From Sneathiella sp. (lineage in GTDB: Bacteria; Pseudomonadota; Alphaproteobacteria; Sneathiellales; Sneathiellaceae), in contig NZ_NZMB01000005.1 of NCBI RefSeq assembly GCF_002694385.1, positions 367,739 through 431,738 on the forward strand: DNA of 64,000 nucleotides, given 5' to 3'. This document shows, piece after piece, positions 10,645 through 22,497 of this stretch. Position 1 is the first letter of the stretch. Each line of letters starts with the position of its first letter. The translations under genes and the position numbers were made by a program. The notes under the pieces are model-generated. The model saw only the letters and a program-made list of their open reading frames with translations. It did no database searches and was not told the DNA's origin.

Positions 10645-12006
10645 ATGAGTACACCGATGACACGCAAGTATTTTGGAACCGATGGCATTCGCGGCACCGC
10701 CAACAAGGAGCCGATGACCGCCGATATTGCCCTGAAAGTGGGAAAGTCCGCGGGCCGTAAATTTGCCGGGCGCGGTGATTTTCGCCACCGTGTTGTCATT
10801 GGCAAGGATACCCGCTTGTCCGGCTATATGGTGGAACCGGCGCTGACGGCGGGTTTCACCTCTGTCGGGATGGATGTGATTCTGGTGGGGCCCATGCCGA
10901 CGCCCGCCATTGCCATGCTGACCCGGTCGCTCCGCGCGGATCTCGGGGTGATGATTTCGGCGTCCCACAATTCCTTTCAGGACAATGGCATCAAGCTGTT
11001 CGGCCCGGATGGCTACAAGCTTTCCGATGATGTGGAGCTGGAAATCGAGGCGGACATTATTGACGACAGCAATATTGTGCTGGCAGAACCGGCGAAGCTC
11101 GGCCGGGCGCAGCGGCTTGATGATGCGCGCGGGCGCTATATCGAATTTGCCAAAAGCAGTTTCCCGCGCAAGCAGCTTCTCAAAGGCCTCAAAATTGTCG
11201 TCGATTGCGCGAATGGCGCGGCCTACAAGGTGGCGCCAACAGTCCTGTGGGAGCTGGAGGCGGAAGTGATCGCCATGGGCGTTGCGCCCAACGGGTTTAA
11301 CATTAACGATGGCTGCGGCTCTACCTCGCCGGAGGCAATGTGCGAACGGGTTGTGAAGGAAGGCGCCGATCTCGGCATTGCCCTTGACGGGGATGCGGAC
11401 CGGCTGCTGATCTGCGATGAAAAAGGCCGCCTCATTGACGGTGACCAGTTGATGGCGCTGATCGCCCGCACCTGGCAGAGCCGGGACAAGCTGCGTGGGG
11501 GTGGGATTGTCTCCACCGTCATGTCCAATATGGGGCTTGAAAAATATCTGGAGGGCCACGGCCTCACACTCGCCCGCACCAGTGTCGGCGATCGTTATGT
11601 GGTGGAGCATATGCGTGAGCATGGCTTCAATGTGGGTGGGGAACAGTCGGGTCATATCGTGCTTAGTGACTACGGTACAACGGGGGACGGGCTGATTGCC
11701 GCCTTGCAGGTCCTCTCGGTGATTGTCGAAAAAGGCCGTCCTGTCAGCGAAATCTGTTATAACTTCGATCCCTTCCCGCAGATACTGAAAAACGTCCGTT
11801 ATGGTTCGCATGATCCGCTTAATATGGAATCCGTGAAAAAGGCGATCCGCGATGGTGAGGCCCGTCTTGGCAAGGAAGGGCGTCTGCTGATCCGTAAATC
11901 GGGAACAGAGCCACTCATTCGTGTGATGGGAGAGGGGGTCAATAATGCCCTCGTAAATGAAATCGTCGATAATATCGTGGATGAAGTGACCGCTTCGGTT
12001 GGATGA
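10645..12006 (+). CDS. glmM: Phosphoglucosamine mutase
   Basis: [48 protein letters not shown] (start may be 10657). Confidence 0.98.
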   Translation: MSTPMTRKYFGTDGIRGTANKEPMTADIALKVGKSAGRKFAGRGDFRHRVVIGKDTRLSGYMVEPALTAGFTSVGMDVILVGPMPTPAIAMLTRSLRADLGVMISASHNSFQDNGIKLFGPDGYKLSDDVELEIEADIIDDSNIVLAEPAKLGRAQRLDDARGRYIEFAKSSFPRKQLLKGLKIVVDCANGAAYKVAPTVLWELEAEVIAMGVAPNGFNINDGCGSTSPEAMCERVVKEGADLGIALDGDADRLLICDEKGRLIDGDQLMALIARTWQSRDKLRGGGIVSTVMSNMGLEKYLEGHGLTLARTSVGDRYVVEHMREHGFNVGGEQSGHIVLSDYGTTGDGLIAALQVLSVIVEKGRPVSEICYNFDPFPQILKNVRYGSHDPLNMESVKKAIRDGEARLGKEGRLLIRKSGTEPLIRVMGEGVNNALVNEIVDNIVDEVTASVG

Positions 12007-12833
12007 TGCGGATTGAGGGTGAGGGAAGAATGCAGGGACGCGTACTGATCATTGCCGGATCTGATTCCGGCGGCGGCGCGGGTATACAGGCAGATATCAA
12101 GACGGTGACGGCGCTCGATGGTTTTGCCATGACGGCGATCACTGCGCTGACGGCGCAGAATACACTGGGCGTTGAGGGGATTGCTGAGGTCGCCCCGGAA
12201 TTCGTGGTCAAGCAGATCGACATGGTACTGTCGGATATCGGCGCGGATGCCATCAAGATCGGCATGCTGCACCGGAAAGAGGTGGTGGATGCCGTTGCCG
12301 CCTATTTCGATGAAACCGAAGATCTGCCGCCTGTGGTGCTCGATCCTGTGATGATTGCGAAGGGCGGGGCCAACCTGATTGCGGCGGAAGCGGGGGAGGC
12401 CATCAAAAACCGTCTGATTGGCCCACATACATATCTTCTTACTCCTAATATCCCGGAGGCGGAGCAGCTGACCGGCATGACCATCCGGAGCCGGCAGGAT
12501 ATGGAAAAGGCGGGGCGCCGGTTACTCGATCTTGGACCGGTCGCCGTCCTCATGAAGGGCGGTCATGCGGAAGGGGAAACGGTCACCGATCTGCTGATCT
12601 CGCCGCAAGGCGTGGAGACCTTCAGCCATCCCCGGATTGACAGTAAACATACGCACGGGACGGGCTGCACGCTGTCATCGGCCATCGCAACCGGGCTTGC
12701 GCAAGGGCTGTCGGCCGCTGCGGCCGTTGACCGTGCCATTCGCTATGTGGAGATTGCCATCAGACAGGCCCCGGGATACGGGGCGGGGCATGGTCCCATG
12801 GATCATGGCCATCCTGTCATGCCGTTTAACTAG
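12003..12833 (+). CDS. thiD: Bifunctional hydroxymethylpyrimidine kinase/phosphomethylpyrimidine kinase
   Basis: [41 protein letters not shown] (start may be 12030). Confidence 0.96.
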   Translation: MMRIEGEGRMQGRVLIIAGSDSGGGAGIQADIKTVTALDGFAMTAITALTAQNTLGVEGIAEVAPEFVVKQIDMVLSDIGADAIKIGMLHRKEVVDAVAAYFDETEDLPPVVLDPVMIAKGGANLIAAEAGEAIKNRLIGPHTYLLTPNIPEAEQLTGMTIRSRQDMEKAGRRLLDLGPVAVLMKGGHAEGETVTDLLISPQGVETFSHPRIDSKHTHGTGCTLSSAIATGLAQGLSAAAAVDRAIRYVEIAIRQAPGYGAGHGPMDHGHPVMPFN

Positions 12834-12873
12834 AATACCGCCCAGGCATTTGTACCAACTGGAAGGAATTGTT

Positions 12874-13362
12874 ATGAAGTTGAAGTCCGGTCTTATTGCC
12901 ATTGGCATGATCTTTACGCTCGGCATTGGGAATGTCATGGCGGACCCGGCGCGGGAGAAAGCTGTCACGGAGCTTCTGGAAATTACCCGCACGGCAGAAC
13001 AGATCAAAGCCGTCACAATCCAAAGCATCCGCCTGTTTCTGGATCAGGGGTTCCGCTCTCATCCCGATATTGCGGAGGAGGCAAAAGACCGTGCCTACGA
13101 GATTATGGTGGAGACCCTGCAGGAAAATATCGATGGCCTTGTTGATCCATTGAAGAAAGTCTATGCCGACACCTACAGCCTTGAAGAACTCAATGCGATG
13201 ATTGATTTCTACAGCAGCGATATCGGCCAGAAAGTGGTGGAAAAAACCCCGGTTATCGCGCAGCAGGCCGTTGTTATCGGCAGCCAATGGGGCATGACAG
13301 TCAATCGCCAGGTGATGGAGCGTATCCACAAGGACCTCGCCGACAAAGGCTACAAGCTTTAA
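12874..13362 (+). CDS. DUF2059 domain-containing exported protein
   Basis: Signal peptide MKLKSGLIAIGMIFTLGIGNVMA; DUF2059-like YADTYSLEELNAMIDFYSSDIGQKVVEKTP; internal ATG with AAGGA upstream. Confidence 0.82.
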   Translation: MKLKSGLIAIGMIFTLGIGNVMADPAREKAVTELLEITRTAEQIKAVTIQSIRLFLDQGFRSHPDIAEEAKDRAYEIMVETLQENIDGLVDPLKKVYADTYSLEELNAMIDFYSSDIGQKVVEKTPVIAQQAVVIGSQWGMTVNRQVMERIHKDLADKGYKL

Positions 13363-13428
13363 CGGTTACTGCCCGTAACACCATGCAGCTTTGTTTGGCC
13401 CGCCATCTCTATTTTCGGGTATCCGCGT

Positions 13429-14412
13429 TTAGCGATGCCCGGCGACGGCATGCGGGACATAGGCCTCATTCAGCCGGGCGAGATCATCCATTTCCAGCGA
13501 GATATCGAGCGCGGCGACGGCCTCTTCCAGATGGCTCATCTTGCTGGCCCCGACAATGGGGGCGGTGACATGCGGGCTGTGGCAGACCCAGGCGAGGGCG
13601 ATCTGCGCGGGACTGAAACCCCTCTCCTTCGCGATATCCTGCACCACCGACAGCACGTCATAATCTGCATCCTGGCCGATTTTCATGGATTTGATCATGG
13701 CGTCAGAGCGTGATCTTGTCGTTGCCCCATCTTCCCCTTTCTTGCGGTTGCCGGCAAGGAAACCGCGCGCGAGCGGCGACCATGGGATGACACCGATGCC
13801 CTGATCCGCACAGAGGGGAAGCATTTCGCGCTCCTCCTCCCGATAGACGAGATTATAGACATTCTGCATGGAGACGAATTTCGCCCAGCCGTTCTTTTCC
13901 GAAATGGAAAGCGCCTTCATAAACTGCCAGGCGAACATGGAGGAGGCGCCGATATAACGCGCCTTGCCCGCCCGGACAACATCATTGAGGGCTTCCAGCG
14001 TCTCCTCAATCGGGGTGTCATAGTCCCAGCGGTGAATCTGGTAGAGATCGATATAATCGGTGCCGAGACGACGGAGGCTGTCGTCAATGGCATGCAGGAT
14101 ATGCTTGCGGGACAGGCCACCGCTGAGCGGGCTATCGCTCATCCGGTTGAAGACTTTGGTGGCGATGACAATCTCGTCGCGTTTCGCATAATCCCGCAGG
14201 GCGCGTCCGACTACCATTTCCGACACGCCAAGGGAATACATATCGGCGGTATCGAAGAAATTGATGCCGAGTTCCAGCGCCCGGCGGATGAAGGGGCGGC
14301 TTTCCTCTTCGGGCAGGACCCAATCCCGCCATTTCGGATCGCCGTAGGTCATGGTGCCCAGGCAAAGTTCGCTGACTTTGAGGCCGGTTTTTCCCAAACG
14401 CTTCAGATTCAT
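13429..14412 (-). CDS. Aldo/keto reductase
   Basis: MNLKRLGKTGLKVSELCLGTMTYGD, GINFFDTADMYS, IDLYQIHRWD. Confidence 0.93.
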   Translation of the reverse strand: MNLKRLGKTGLKVSELCLGTMTYGDPKWRDWVLPEEESRPFIRRALELGINFFDTADMYSLGVSEMVVGRALRDYAKRDEIVIATKVFNRMSDSPLSGGLSRKHILHAIDDSLRRLGTDYIDLYQIHRWDYDTPIEETLEALNDVVRAGKARYIGASSMFAWQFMKALSISEKNGWAKFVSMQNVYNLVYREEEREMLPLCADQGIGVIPWSPLARGFLAGNRKKGEDGATTRSRSDAMIKSMKIGQDADYDVLSVVQDIAKERGFSPAQIALAWVCHSPHVTAPIVGASKMSHLEEAVAALDISLEMDDLARLNEAYVPHAVAGHR

Positions 14413-14416
14413 TGTC

Positions 14417-15556
14417 TCATCCCCTGATATGTTTTTTGAGCGCCGTGACCAGTTTATCCGTATCCGCGTCATTATTGAAGAGGTGGGGTGTAATCCGCAT
14501 GCTGGAGCCGCGCACCGAGATATGGATATTCTCCGCGGTCAATTTTGCGGGAAGGTCGGCGGGCAGCCCGCCGGTGCATCTGAGCCCCAGAAAATGCCCG
14601 GCGCGAAAGGATTCGGGCAGGGACGTGAAGCCGAACTCCGCGGTCCTGTCCGCGATCTCGCGGGTTTTCGCCGTCAGGGTTTGCTGAATTTCCAGAACGC
14701 CCCAGTCGAGGATTTGCTCAAGGGCGGCGATCGCGGCGGGCATCAGGGCGAAATTCGCCCGCTCTCCCATATCGAAGCGGCGGGCCCCGGCCTGATAGCC
14801 ATCGGCATAATCGACCAGCCCGGCAAAATCTTCGGACCCCTCGCGGTTGAGCCAGTTATATTCCAGTGGCTCGCCGTCATGATATTCCGGGGCGATATAC
14901 ATGAAACCGACGCTATAGGGGCCGAGCAGCCATTTATAGGCGGCGGCCACCATGAAATCCGGCTTGACCGCCGCAAGATCGAGCGGATTGGCGCCGAGCG
15001 ACTGGGTGACATCAAGGACCAGCTTTGCCCCCTGTTTGCGCAAGGCGTCCGCGATAGCAACAAGGTCGATCAGGGCCCCATCGGTCCAGTGATTATGGGG
15101 CAGGGCGGCGATGGCCACATCCTTGTCAATGGCGGATAATATGGCGGCGGTCCAGTCCTGATCAGCGGGTGTTTTAACAGTCAGGATTTTGCCGCCTTTG
15201 CGTCTCGCCAGCTCCCTCCAGCAATAAACATTGGAGGGAAACTGATCTTCCAGCAGCAGGATTTTCTGGCCCCGCTCGAAGGGTATGTTCTTGGCGGCGG
15301 TGGCAAGACCGTAGGAAGCGCTGGAGACGATCGCGATATCGTCAGGGCGCGCGCCAACCAGCGTGGCGAAGAGCGACCGCGCCTTTTCCGATTCGCTGAA
15401 AAAATCGGCCGGACTAACCATCCAGGGCAGGGACTTGCGATCAATCCCCATATGTCCGGCGGCCCGGACCGTTTTCAGAAATGGCCCCATATAGGCGCAG
15501 TTGAAATAGGCGACATCATCAGGGATATCAAACAGGGGGCGCTGGCTGGGAATCAT
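14417..15556 (-). CDS. Aminotransferase class V-fold PLP-dependent enzyme
   Basis: VLDVTQSLGANPLDLAAVKPDFMVAAAYKWLLGPYSVGFMYI. Confidence 0.9.
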   Translation of the reverse strand: MIPSQRPLFDIPDDVAYFNCAYMGPFLKTVRAAGHMGIDRKSLPWMVSPADFFSESEKARSLFATLVGARPDDIAIVSSASYGLATAAKNIPFERGQKILLLEDQFPSNVYCWRELARRKGGKILTVKTPADQDWTAAILSAIDKDVAIAALPHNHWTDGALIDLVAIADALRKQGAKLVLDVTQSLGANPLDLAAVKPDFMVAAAYKWLLGPYSVGFMYIAPEYHDGEPLEYNWLNREGSEDFAGLVDYADGYQAGARRFDMGERANFALMPAAIAALEQILDWGVLEIQQTLTAKTREIADRTAEFGFTSLPESFRAGHFLGLRCTGGLPADLPAKLTAENIHISVRGSSMRITPHLFNNDADTDKLVTALKKHIRG

Positions 15557-15853
15557 CGCATGACCTTTGCAAGACAGGAATATATTCCATTGTCCCGCTC
15601 CCGGCCGGTTTTGGCCAGTTCTTTATTGTCACAGGGACAATCCGGGCGGGTAAAGTCCATGGAGAGGATCGCCGGAAATGGCGCGCCGACGGTTGTTCGG
15701 GAGAGGCGAAGCGGTGGGATTTCCCGGTCACAATGGCCGGCAAATTGTCGCAGTGCATAAATATCCCGTTGACAGAATATCGCAAATCCTGTCTATGGAC
15801 GGCGGGCCACATCCCCCCACCGGGATGCTCTAGACTGGAAGGTTTAGTATATT

Positions 15854-17023
<1,170 letters not shown>

Positions 17024-17044
17024 TCCTGAAGAAGGATCACGAAA

Positions 17045-18622
17045 ATGGTTAAAGTCCTTATCTCTGACAAGATGAGCCCGCGCGCGGCTGAAATTTTCCG
17101 TGAACGCGGCGTTGAAGTTGATGAAATCACCGGCATGACGCCGGAAGAACTGAAAGCCTGCATCGGCGACTATGATGGTCTGGCCGTTCGTTCCGCCACC
17201 AAGGCGACAGCCGAGATTATCGCTGCGGCGACCAATCTCAAAGTCATCGGCCGGGCCGGTATTGGCGTTGATAACGTGGATATCCCGTCGGCGACCGCGG
17301 CCGGTATCTGTGTCATGAACACGCCGTTCGGCAATGCCATTACAACGGCGGAACATGCCATTGCCATGATGTTCGCGCTGGCCCGCCATATCCCGGCGGC
17401 CAATGCCTCCACCCATGCCGGAAAGTGGGAAAAATCCTCTTTCATGGGGGTTGAACTGTATGGCAAGACGCTGGGCGTGATCGGTTGCGGCAACATCGGG
17501 TCCATCGTTGCGGATCGCGGTGTCGGCCTCAAGATGAAGGTGGCCGCCTATGATCCCTTCCTGTCGCCGGAGCGGGCGCTGGAGATCGGCGTTGAAAAGC
17601 TGGAGCTGGACGAGTTGTTCGCCCGTGCCGATTTCATCACCCTGCATACGCCAATCACCGAAGGCACCCGCAATATCATCAACGCGGGCAATATCGCCAA
17701 GATGAAGAAAGGCGTGCGCATCATCAACTGCGCGCGCGGTGGTCTCGTGGTTGAGGCGGATCTGAAGGCGGCGCTGGAATCCGGGCAGGTTGCCGGGGCG
17801 GCCCTCGATGTGTTCGCCGTGGAACCGGCCAAGGAAAATATCCTCTTCGGGTTGGAAAATGTCGTGGCGACGCCGCATCTCGGGGCCTCAACCGATGAGG
17901 CGCAGGTCAATGTCGCCATTCAGGTGGCCGAACAGATGGCCGATTACCTGCTGGTTGGCTCCGTGACCAATGCGCTCAACATGGCGTCGGTCTCGGCCGA
18001 GGAAGCGCCGAAGCTGAAGCCCTATATGCAGCTTGCAACGCAGCTTGGCAGCTTTGCCGGGCAGGTAACGGAAAGCGGCATCAAGAGTGTCCGCATCGAC
18101 TATGAAGGCCATGCCGCGAGCCTGAACACCAAGCCGCTGACCGCGATCATCATTCAGGGGCTGCTGGCCCCTCTGATGGACAGCATCAACATGGTCAATG
18201 CGCCGGTTGTTGCCAAGGAACGGGGCATTGACGTGACGGAAAGCGTGAACGACCGGGAGGAGGATTACCAGACCCTCATCCGTGTCACCATCACGACGGA
18301 AAACCAGACCCGCGATATCGCCGGCACGCTGTATGGCGATAACCGGCCGCGTATCGTCAATATCAAGGGCATCAATATGGAGGCCGAACTGGGTCGGCAT
18401 ATGCTCTATGTCACCAACAAGGACAAGCCGGGCTTCATTGGTGCGCTGGGCTCGGTGCTCGGCAATTCCGGAGTAAATATTGCCACCTTCCATCTGGGCC
18501 GCCACGATGCAGGCGGGGAGGCGATCGCCCTGATTGAGATAGATTCGGACCTTACCGCCGAAACCCTGAATGCGGTCTGTAATCTTCCCAATGTGGAGAA
18601 GGTGAAACTGCTTAAATTCTAG
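17045..18622 (+). CDS. serA: D-3-phosphoglycerate dehydrogenase
   Basis: D-2-hydroxyacid DH fold (GVIGCGNIGSIVADR, NCARGGLVVEADL) plus C-terminal ACT domain. Confidence 0.97.
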   Translation: MVKVLISDKMSPRAAEIFRERGVEVDEITGMTPEELKACIGDYDGLAVRSATKATAEIIAAATNLKVIGRAGIGVDNVDIPSATAAGICVMNTPFGNAITTAEHAIAMMFALARHIPAANASTHAGKWEKSSFMGVELYGKTLGVIGCGNIGSIVADRGVGLKMKVAAYDPFLSPERALEIGVEKLELDELFARADFITLHTPITEGTRNIINAGNIAKMKKGVRIINCARGGLVVEADLKAALESGQVAGAALDVFAVEPAKENILFGLENVVATPHLGASTDEAQVNVAIQVAEQMADYLLVGSVTNALNMASVSAEEAPKLKPYMQLATQLGSFAGQVTESGIKSVRIDYEGHAASLNTKPLTAIIIQGLLAPLMDSINMVNAPVVAKERGIDVTESVNDREEDYQTLIRVTITTENQTRDIAGTLYGDNRPRIVNIKGINMEAELGRHMLYVTNKDKPGFIGALGSVLGNSGVNIATFHLGRHDAGGEAIALIEIDSDLTAETLNAVCNLPNVEKVKLLKF

Positions 18623-18662
18623 GGCATCTGCTAACAAAAACGCGCCTTTCAAGGCGTTCGGG

Positions 18663-18691
18663 AAAGCGGCTGTGAAAATCAGCCGCTTTTT
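18663..18691 (+). terminator. Rho-independent terminator after serA
   Basis: aaagcggct-gtgaaaatc-agccgcttttt hairpin with T tract. Confidence 0.85.
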
Positions 18692-18738
18692 CGTTGTTCT
18701 GGTTGGCGGCGCGGGGGAAATGTGCTTTATAAGCCCAT

Positions 18739-19881
18739 GTGATGAACGACTATTCTGAAAAAGGCCTGTTGCCTGCCGGTCTCGCTGACATGTTGCCGCC
18801 CGCCGCGGCGCGGGAGGCCCGCATTAACCGTACCCTCATGGAGGTGTTCGCGGGCAATGGCTATCAGCAGGTCAAGCCGCCGCTCATCGAATTCGAAGAA
18901 CATCTTCTGGAAGGTGCCGGGGCGGCGCTCGCGTCCAAAATGTTTCGCGTGATGGACCCGGTGTCCCACCGAATGATGGGCATTCGCACGGATATGACGT
19001 TGCAGATCGCCCGTGTCGCCACCACCCGCATGAAGATGGATCCGCGCCCTTTGCGATTGTCTTATTCGGGGCAGGTGCTGCGGGTGCATGGCTCGCAGCT
19101 CAGGCCCGAGCGGCAGTTCGCCCAGACCGGGGTGGAATTGATCGGGACGGAAGCGACCGCTGCCGATGCCGAATTGATTCTGCTGGCGAGTGAGGCGTTG
19201 AACGCGCTGGAAATTGACAACTATTCCATTGATCTCACCCTGCCGACCCTGGTCCCGACTATTTGCGAAGGGCTGGGAATTGCCCCTGATGTGGCGGCGT
19301 CAGCGCGGGAGGCGCTTGATCACAAGGATGCGGCGGCGCTGGAAAGCTACAAGGCGCCGCTTTCGGATATTCTGATTGCGCTGCTGAAAGCGGCGGGTCC
19401 GGCGGAAGCCGCTCTTGCCGCACTGGAAAATCTCTCGCTGCCCGATGCGGCGGCGGCGCAGGTGGCGGCGCTGAAAGAGGTGGTGGCGCAGCTTCATACT
19501 GCTGTTCCCGATTTGCGCTTGACCATTGATCCGGGTGAATATCGCGGCTTTGAATATCAGACCGGCCTCAGCTTTACGGTATTTGCCCGTGGTGTGCGGG
19601 GTGAACTCGGTCGTGGCGGTCGTTACCGACTGATGGACGGGGAACCCGCATCGGGTTTTACCCTGTTTCTCGATAGCCTCATGCGGGCCGTACCCCGGCG
19701 ACCGGCGGATGATCGCCTGTATCTGCCATATGGTACGGATCTCAAAACCGGCTTTGCCCTCCGTCAGGAAGGGTGGAAAACCGTTGCGGGCCTGGCGCCC
19801 GAAAAGGATGTCGAGGCCGAGGCAGGACGGCTTCACTGCGGGCAATATCTCGCGGCCGAAGGCGTCAAGAAACTCTCCTGA
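18739..19881 (+). CDS. hisZ: ATP phosphoribosyltransferase regulatory subunit HisZ
   Basis: HisRS-like fold (PLIEFEEHLLEGAG, MTLQIARVATTRM, RLSYSGQVLRV); followed by purA. Confidence 0.9.
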   Translation: MMNDYSEKGLLPAGLADMLPPAAAREARINRTLMEVFAGNGYQQVKPPLIEFEEHLLEGAGAALASKMFRVMDPVSHRMMGIRTDMTLQIARVATTRMKMDPRPLRLSYSGQVLRVHGSQLRPERQFAQTGVELIGTEATAADAELILLASEALNALEIDNYSIDLTLPTLVPTICEGLGIAPDVAASAREALDHKDAAALESYKAPLSDILIALLKAAGPAEAALAALENLSLPDAAAAQVAALKEVVAQLHTAVPDLRLTIDPGEYRGFEYQTGLSFTVFARGVRGELGRGGRYRLMDGEPASGFTLFLDSLMRAVPRRPADDRLYLPYGTDLKTGFALRQEGWKTVAGLAPEKDVEAEAGRLHCGQYLAAEGVKKLS

Positions 19882-19910
19882 TTTAAAAAGACACTCAAGG
19901 ACAGGATAAA

Positions 19911-21203
19911 ATGGCGAACGTTGCGGTGGTTGGTTCCCAGTGGGGTGACGAGGGCAAAGGCAAGATCGTTGACTGGCTGTCACAGCGCGCCGATGTTGTT
20001 GTGCGTTTTCAGGGAGGGCATAACGCAGGTCACACCCTCGTCGTTGATGGCAAGGTCTATAAACTCAGCTTGCTGCCTTCTGGTATTGTGCGGGGCGGCA
20101 AGATGTCGATCATTGGCAATGGCGTTGTCGTCGATCCCTGGGCGCTGATGAAGGAAATAGAGACAGTGCGCGCGCAAGGGGTGATAGTGGATCACAACAC
20201 GCTGAAGATTGCCGAAAATGCGACGCTGATCCTGCCGCTGCATGGGGAACTCGATGCACTGCGCGAGGATGCCAGCACCGCTGTTAAGATCGGCACCACA
20301 CGCCGTGGCATCGGTCCGGCCTATGAGGACAAGGCGGCGCGGCGCGCCATCCGTGTCTGCGATCTGACTGACGAGGCGCTGCTGAAACGCAAGATTTCGA
20401 CCCTCCTCGATCATCATAATGCGCTCCGCAAGGGGATGGGCGCGGAGTTGGTGGATGGTGATAAGTTGCTCGCGCAACTTATTGAAATTGCTCCGAAGGT
20501 GCTCGAGTTTTCCGATATTGTCTGGCGCCGCCTTGATGAAGCGCGGAAGGATCGCCGCCGGATTCTGTTTGAAGGCGCGCAGGGCGCGATGCTGGATAAC
20601 GACCACGGCACCTATCCTTTCGTGACCTCTTCCAACACGCTGGCCGGACAGGCGGCGGTCGGCAGCGGTATCGGCCCCGGTTCGGTCAATTATGTGCTGG
20701 GCATTACCAAGGCCTATACCACCCGCGTGGGGGAAGGGCCGTTCCCGACGGAACTGTTTGATGACATCGGCGAAGGTCTGGGCGCCCGCGGCCGCGAGTT
20801 TGGGGTTGTTACGGGGCGCAAGCGGCGCTGCGGCTGGTTTGATGCGGTAATGGTGCGTCAGGCCGTCAAGACCGGCGGCATAACCGGCATTGCGCTGACT
20901 AAGCTGGATGTGCTCGATGGCATGGAAGAGCTTAAAATCTGCGTCGGCTATGAGCTGAACGGCCAGAAAATAGATTATTTCCCCGCCAGTATGGCCGATC
21001 AGGCGGCGGTCAAACCGATTTATGAAACCATGGAAGGATGGAGCGACAGCACCTTTGGCGCACGGACATGGGCGGACCTGCCTGCCGCCGCCGTCAAATA
21101 TATCCGCCATGTGGAAGAGCTGATCGAGGCGCCGGTCGCGCTGCTGTCCACCAGTCCGGAACGCGAAGACACCATTCTGGTGCGCGATCCGTTCGAAGAT
21201 TAG
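19911..21203 (+). CDS. purA: Adenylosuccinate synthetase
   Basis: [50 protein letters not shown]. Confidence 0.98.
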   Translation: MANVAVVGSQWGDEGKGKIVDWLSQRADVVVRFQGGHNAGHTLVVDGKVYKLSLLPSGIVRGGKMSIIGNGVVVDPWALMKEIETVRAQGVIVDHNTLKIAENATLILPLHGELDALREDASTAVKIGTTRRGIGPAYEDKAARRAIRVCDLTDEALLKRKISTLLDHHNALRKGMGAELVDGDKLLAQLIEIAPKVLEFSDIVWRRLDEARKDRRRILFEGAQGAMLDNDHGTYPFVTSSNTLAGQAAVGSGIGPGSVNYVLGITKAYTTRVGEGPFPTELFDDIGEGLGARGREFGVVTGRKRRCGWFDAVMVRQAVKTGGITGIALTKLDVLDGMEELKICVGYELNGQKIDYFPASMADQAAVKPIYETMEGWSDSTFGARTWADLPAAAVKYIRHVEELIEAPVALLSTSPEREDTILVRDPFED

Positions 21204-21242
21204 AATAGTATCATTCTCCGGCGGGCGTGCTAGTTTAGCCGG

Positions 21243-22418
21243 ATGACAAAGGCATCCATCCATATAATGCAGCTTGCCATCGGCGGGCTGCTGGCGCTGG
21301 CCATCGGCCTCGGCATCAGCCGGTTTGTCTTTACGCCGATCCTGCCCTTTATGGAAGCGGGGCTCGGCCTTGACAAGACGCAGGCGGGGCTGATTGCCTC
21401 AGCAAATTTTCTGGGCTACCTCGTTGGTGCCCTGCTGGCAATCCGGCAGTCTCTTCCGGGATCGCTGCGGCTCTGGTTTCTGTCCGCCTTGATGGTCTGC
21501 GCCCTGACGACAATCCTGATGGGGCTGTCGGACAGCATTGGGGTATTTCTTTTTCTGCGGTTTGTGGGTGGAATTGCCTCGGCCTTTGTCATGATTTTCG
21601 GCACCACCCTGATCCTCAACCGCTTCGCGGAGCAAGGGCGTTCTTCTCTTTCGGCGCTGTATTTTGCCGGAGTGGGGGTCGGTATTTCCCTCTCCTCGCT
21701 GCTGATCATGTCGCTGATTGCAATCGGCACAGACTGGCGGGAAATGTGGATTTGGACCGGCTGCCTCTCGGCGGCGATGCTGCTTCCGGTTTTCTGGCTG
21801 GTGCCTGGGGAGGGCAAGGCCGTTGTCATTGTAGAGAGCCCGCCGAAAATGAGTTTCAGCAACCCGCTCAAAGCATTGATCCTGTCCTATTTCCTGCTCG
21901 GCTTTGGCTATATTATCACGGCGACCTTTATTTCGGTTCTGGTGCGGCAAATTCCCGGCTTGCAATGGATGCAGACGCTGGTTTGGCTGGTGGTCGGTCT
22001 TGCCGGAATTCCTTCGGTGGCGATTTGGTCCTGGGTCGGGCGGCGGATCGGCAATCATAACAGCTATGCTCTTGCGAGCCTTTGTCTCGCCATCGGTGTG
22101 GCCGGTAGCGTATATGCCGCGAGTGCGGGCGCGGTTCTTGCGAGTGCAGTGCTGCTGGGCGGCACTTTCATGGGAATGTCCGCCGTCGGGCTTGTTCATG
22201 CCCGTGAGATGTTGCCGGGTAATGCCCGGCAGATTCTGGCCATCATGACACTGGCCTTTGGCCTTGGTCAGACGATCGGGCCGGTTTTTGCAGGCTATAT
22301 TTACGGCATTTTCGGGGATTTCGTTGTGGCATCGCTTATCGCTTCGGCCGGACTGGGGATTGCCGCCTTGCTGACGGCCCTTGGCAAGACCTCAGCTTTG
22401 CAGAATCCGGGGCGGTAA
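21243..22418 (+). CDS. MFS transporter, YbfB/YjiJ-like
   Basis: ~12 hydrophobic segments; GISRFVFTPILPFMEAGLGLDKTQAGLIASANFLGYLVGAL typical of the YbfB/YjiJ MFS family. Confidence 0.88.
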   Translation: MTKASIHIMQLAIGGLLALAIGLGISRFVFTPILPFMEAGLGLDKTQAGLIASANFLGYLVGALLAIRQSLPGSLRLWFLSALMVCALTTILMGLSDSIGVFLFLRFVGGIASAFVMIFGTTLILNRFAEQGRSSLSALYFAGVGVGISLSSLLIMSLIAIGTDWREMWIWTGCLSAAMLLPVFWLVPGEGKAVVIVESPPKMSFSNPLKALILSYFLLGFGYIITATFISVLVRQIPGLQWMQTLVWLVVGLAGIPSVAIWSWVGRRIGNHNSYALASLCLAIGVAGSVYAASAGAVLASAVLLGGTFMGMSAVGLVHAREMLPGNARQILAIMTLAFGLGQTIGPVFAGYIYGIFGDFVVASLIASAGLGIAALLTALGKTSALQNPGR

Positions 22419-22497
22419 CCCGCAAGAGTTTAACGGCATCTTAACGTCATTTTGCGAATGTTGGCCCGGATTTGAGGTAACTGACAGAGCCGCTCGC

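Noticed and set aside
10618-11811. 397-aa minus-strand ORF opposite glmM
   Set aside because: Antisense shadow of glmM; no domain recognisable.
12637-12873. N-terminal extension of the 12637..13362 ORF
   Set aside because: Overlaps thiD in another frame; the true start is 12874, where a ribosome-binding site and signal peptide begin.
19980-21263. 427-aa minus-strand ORF opposite purA
   Set aside because: Antisense shadow of a certain purA gene.
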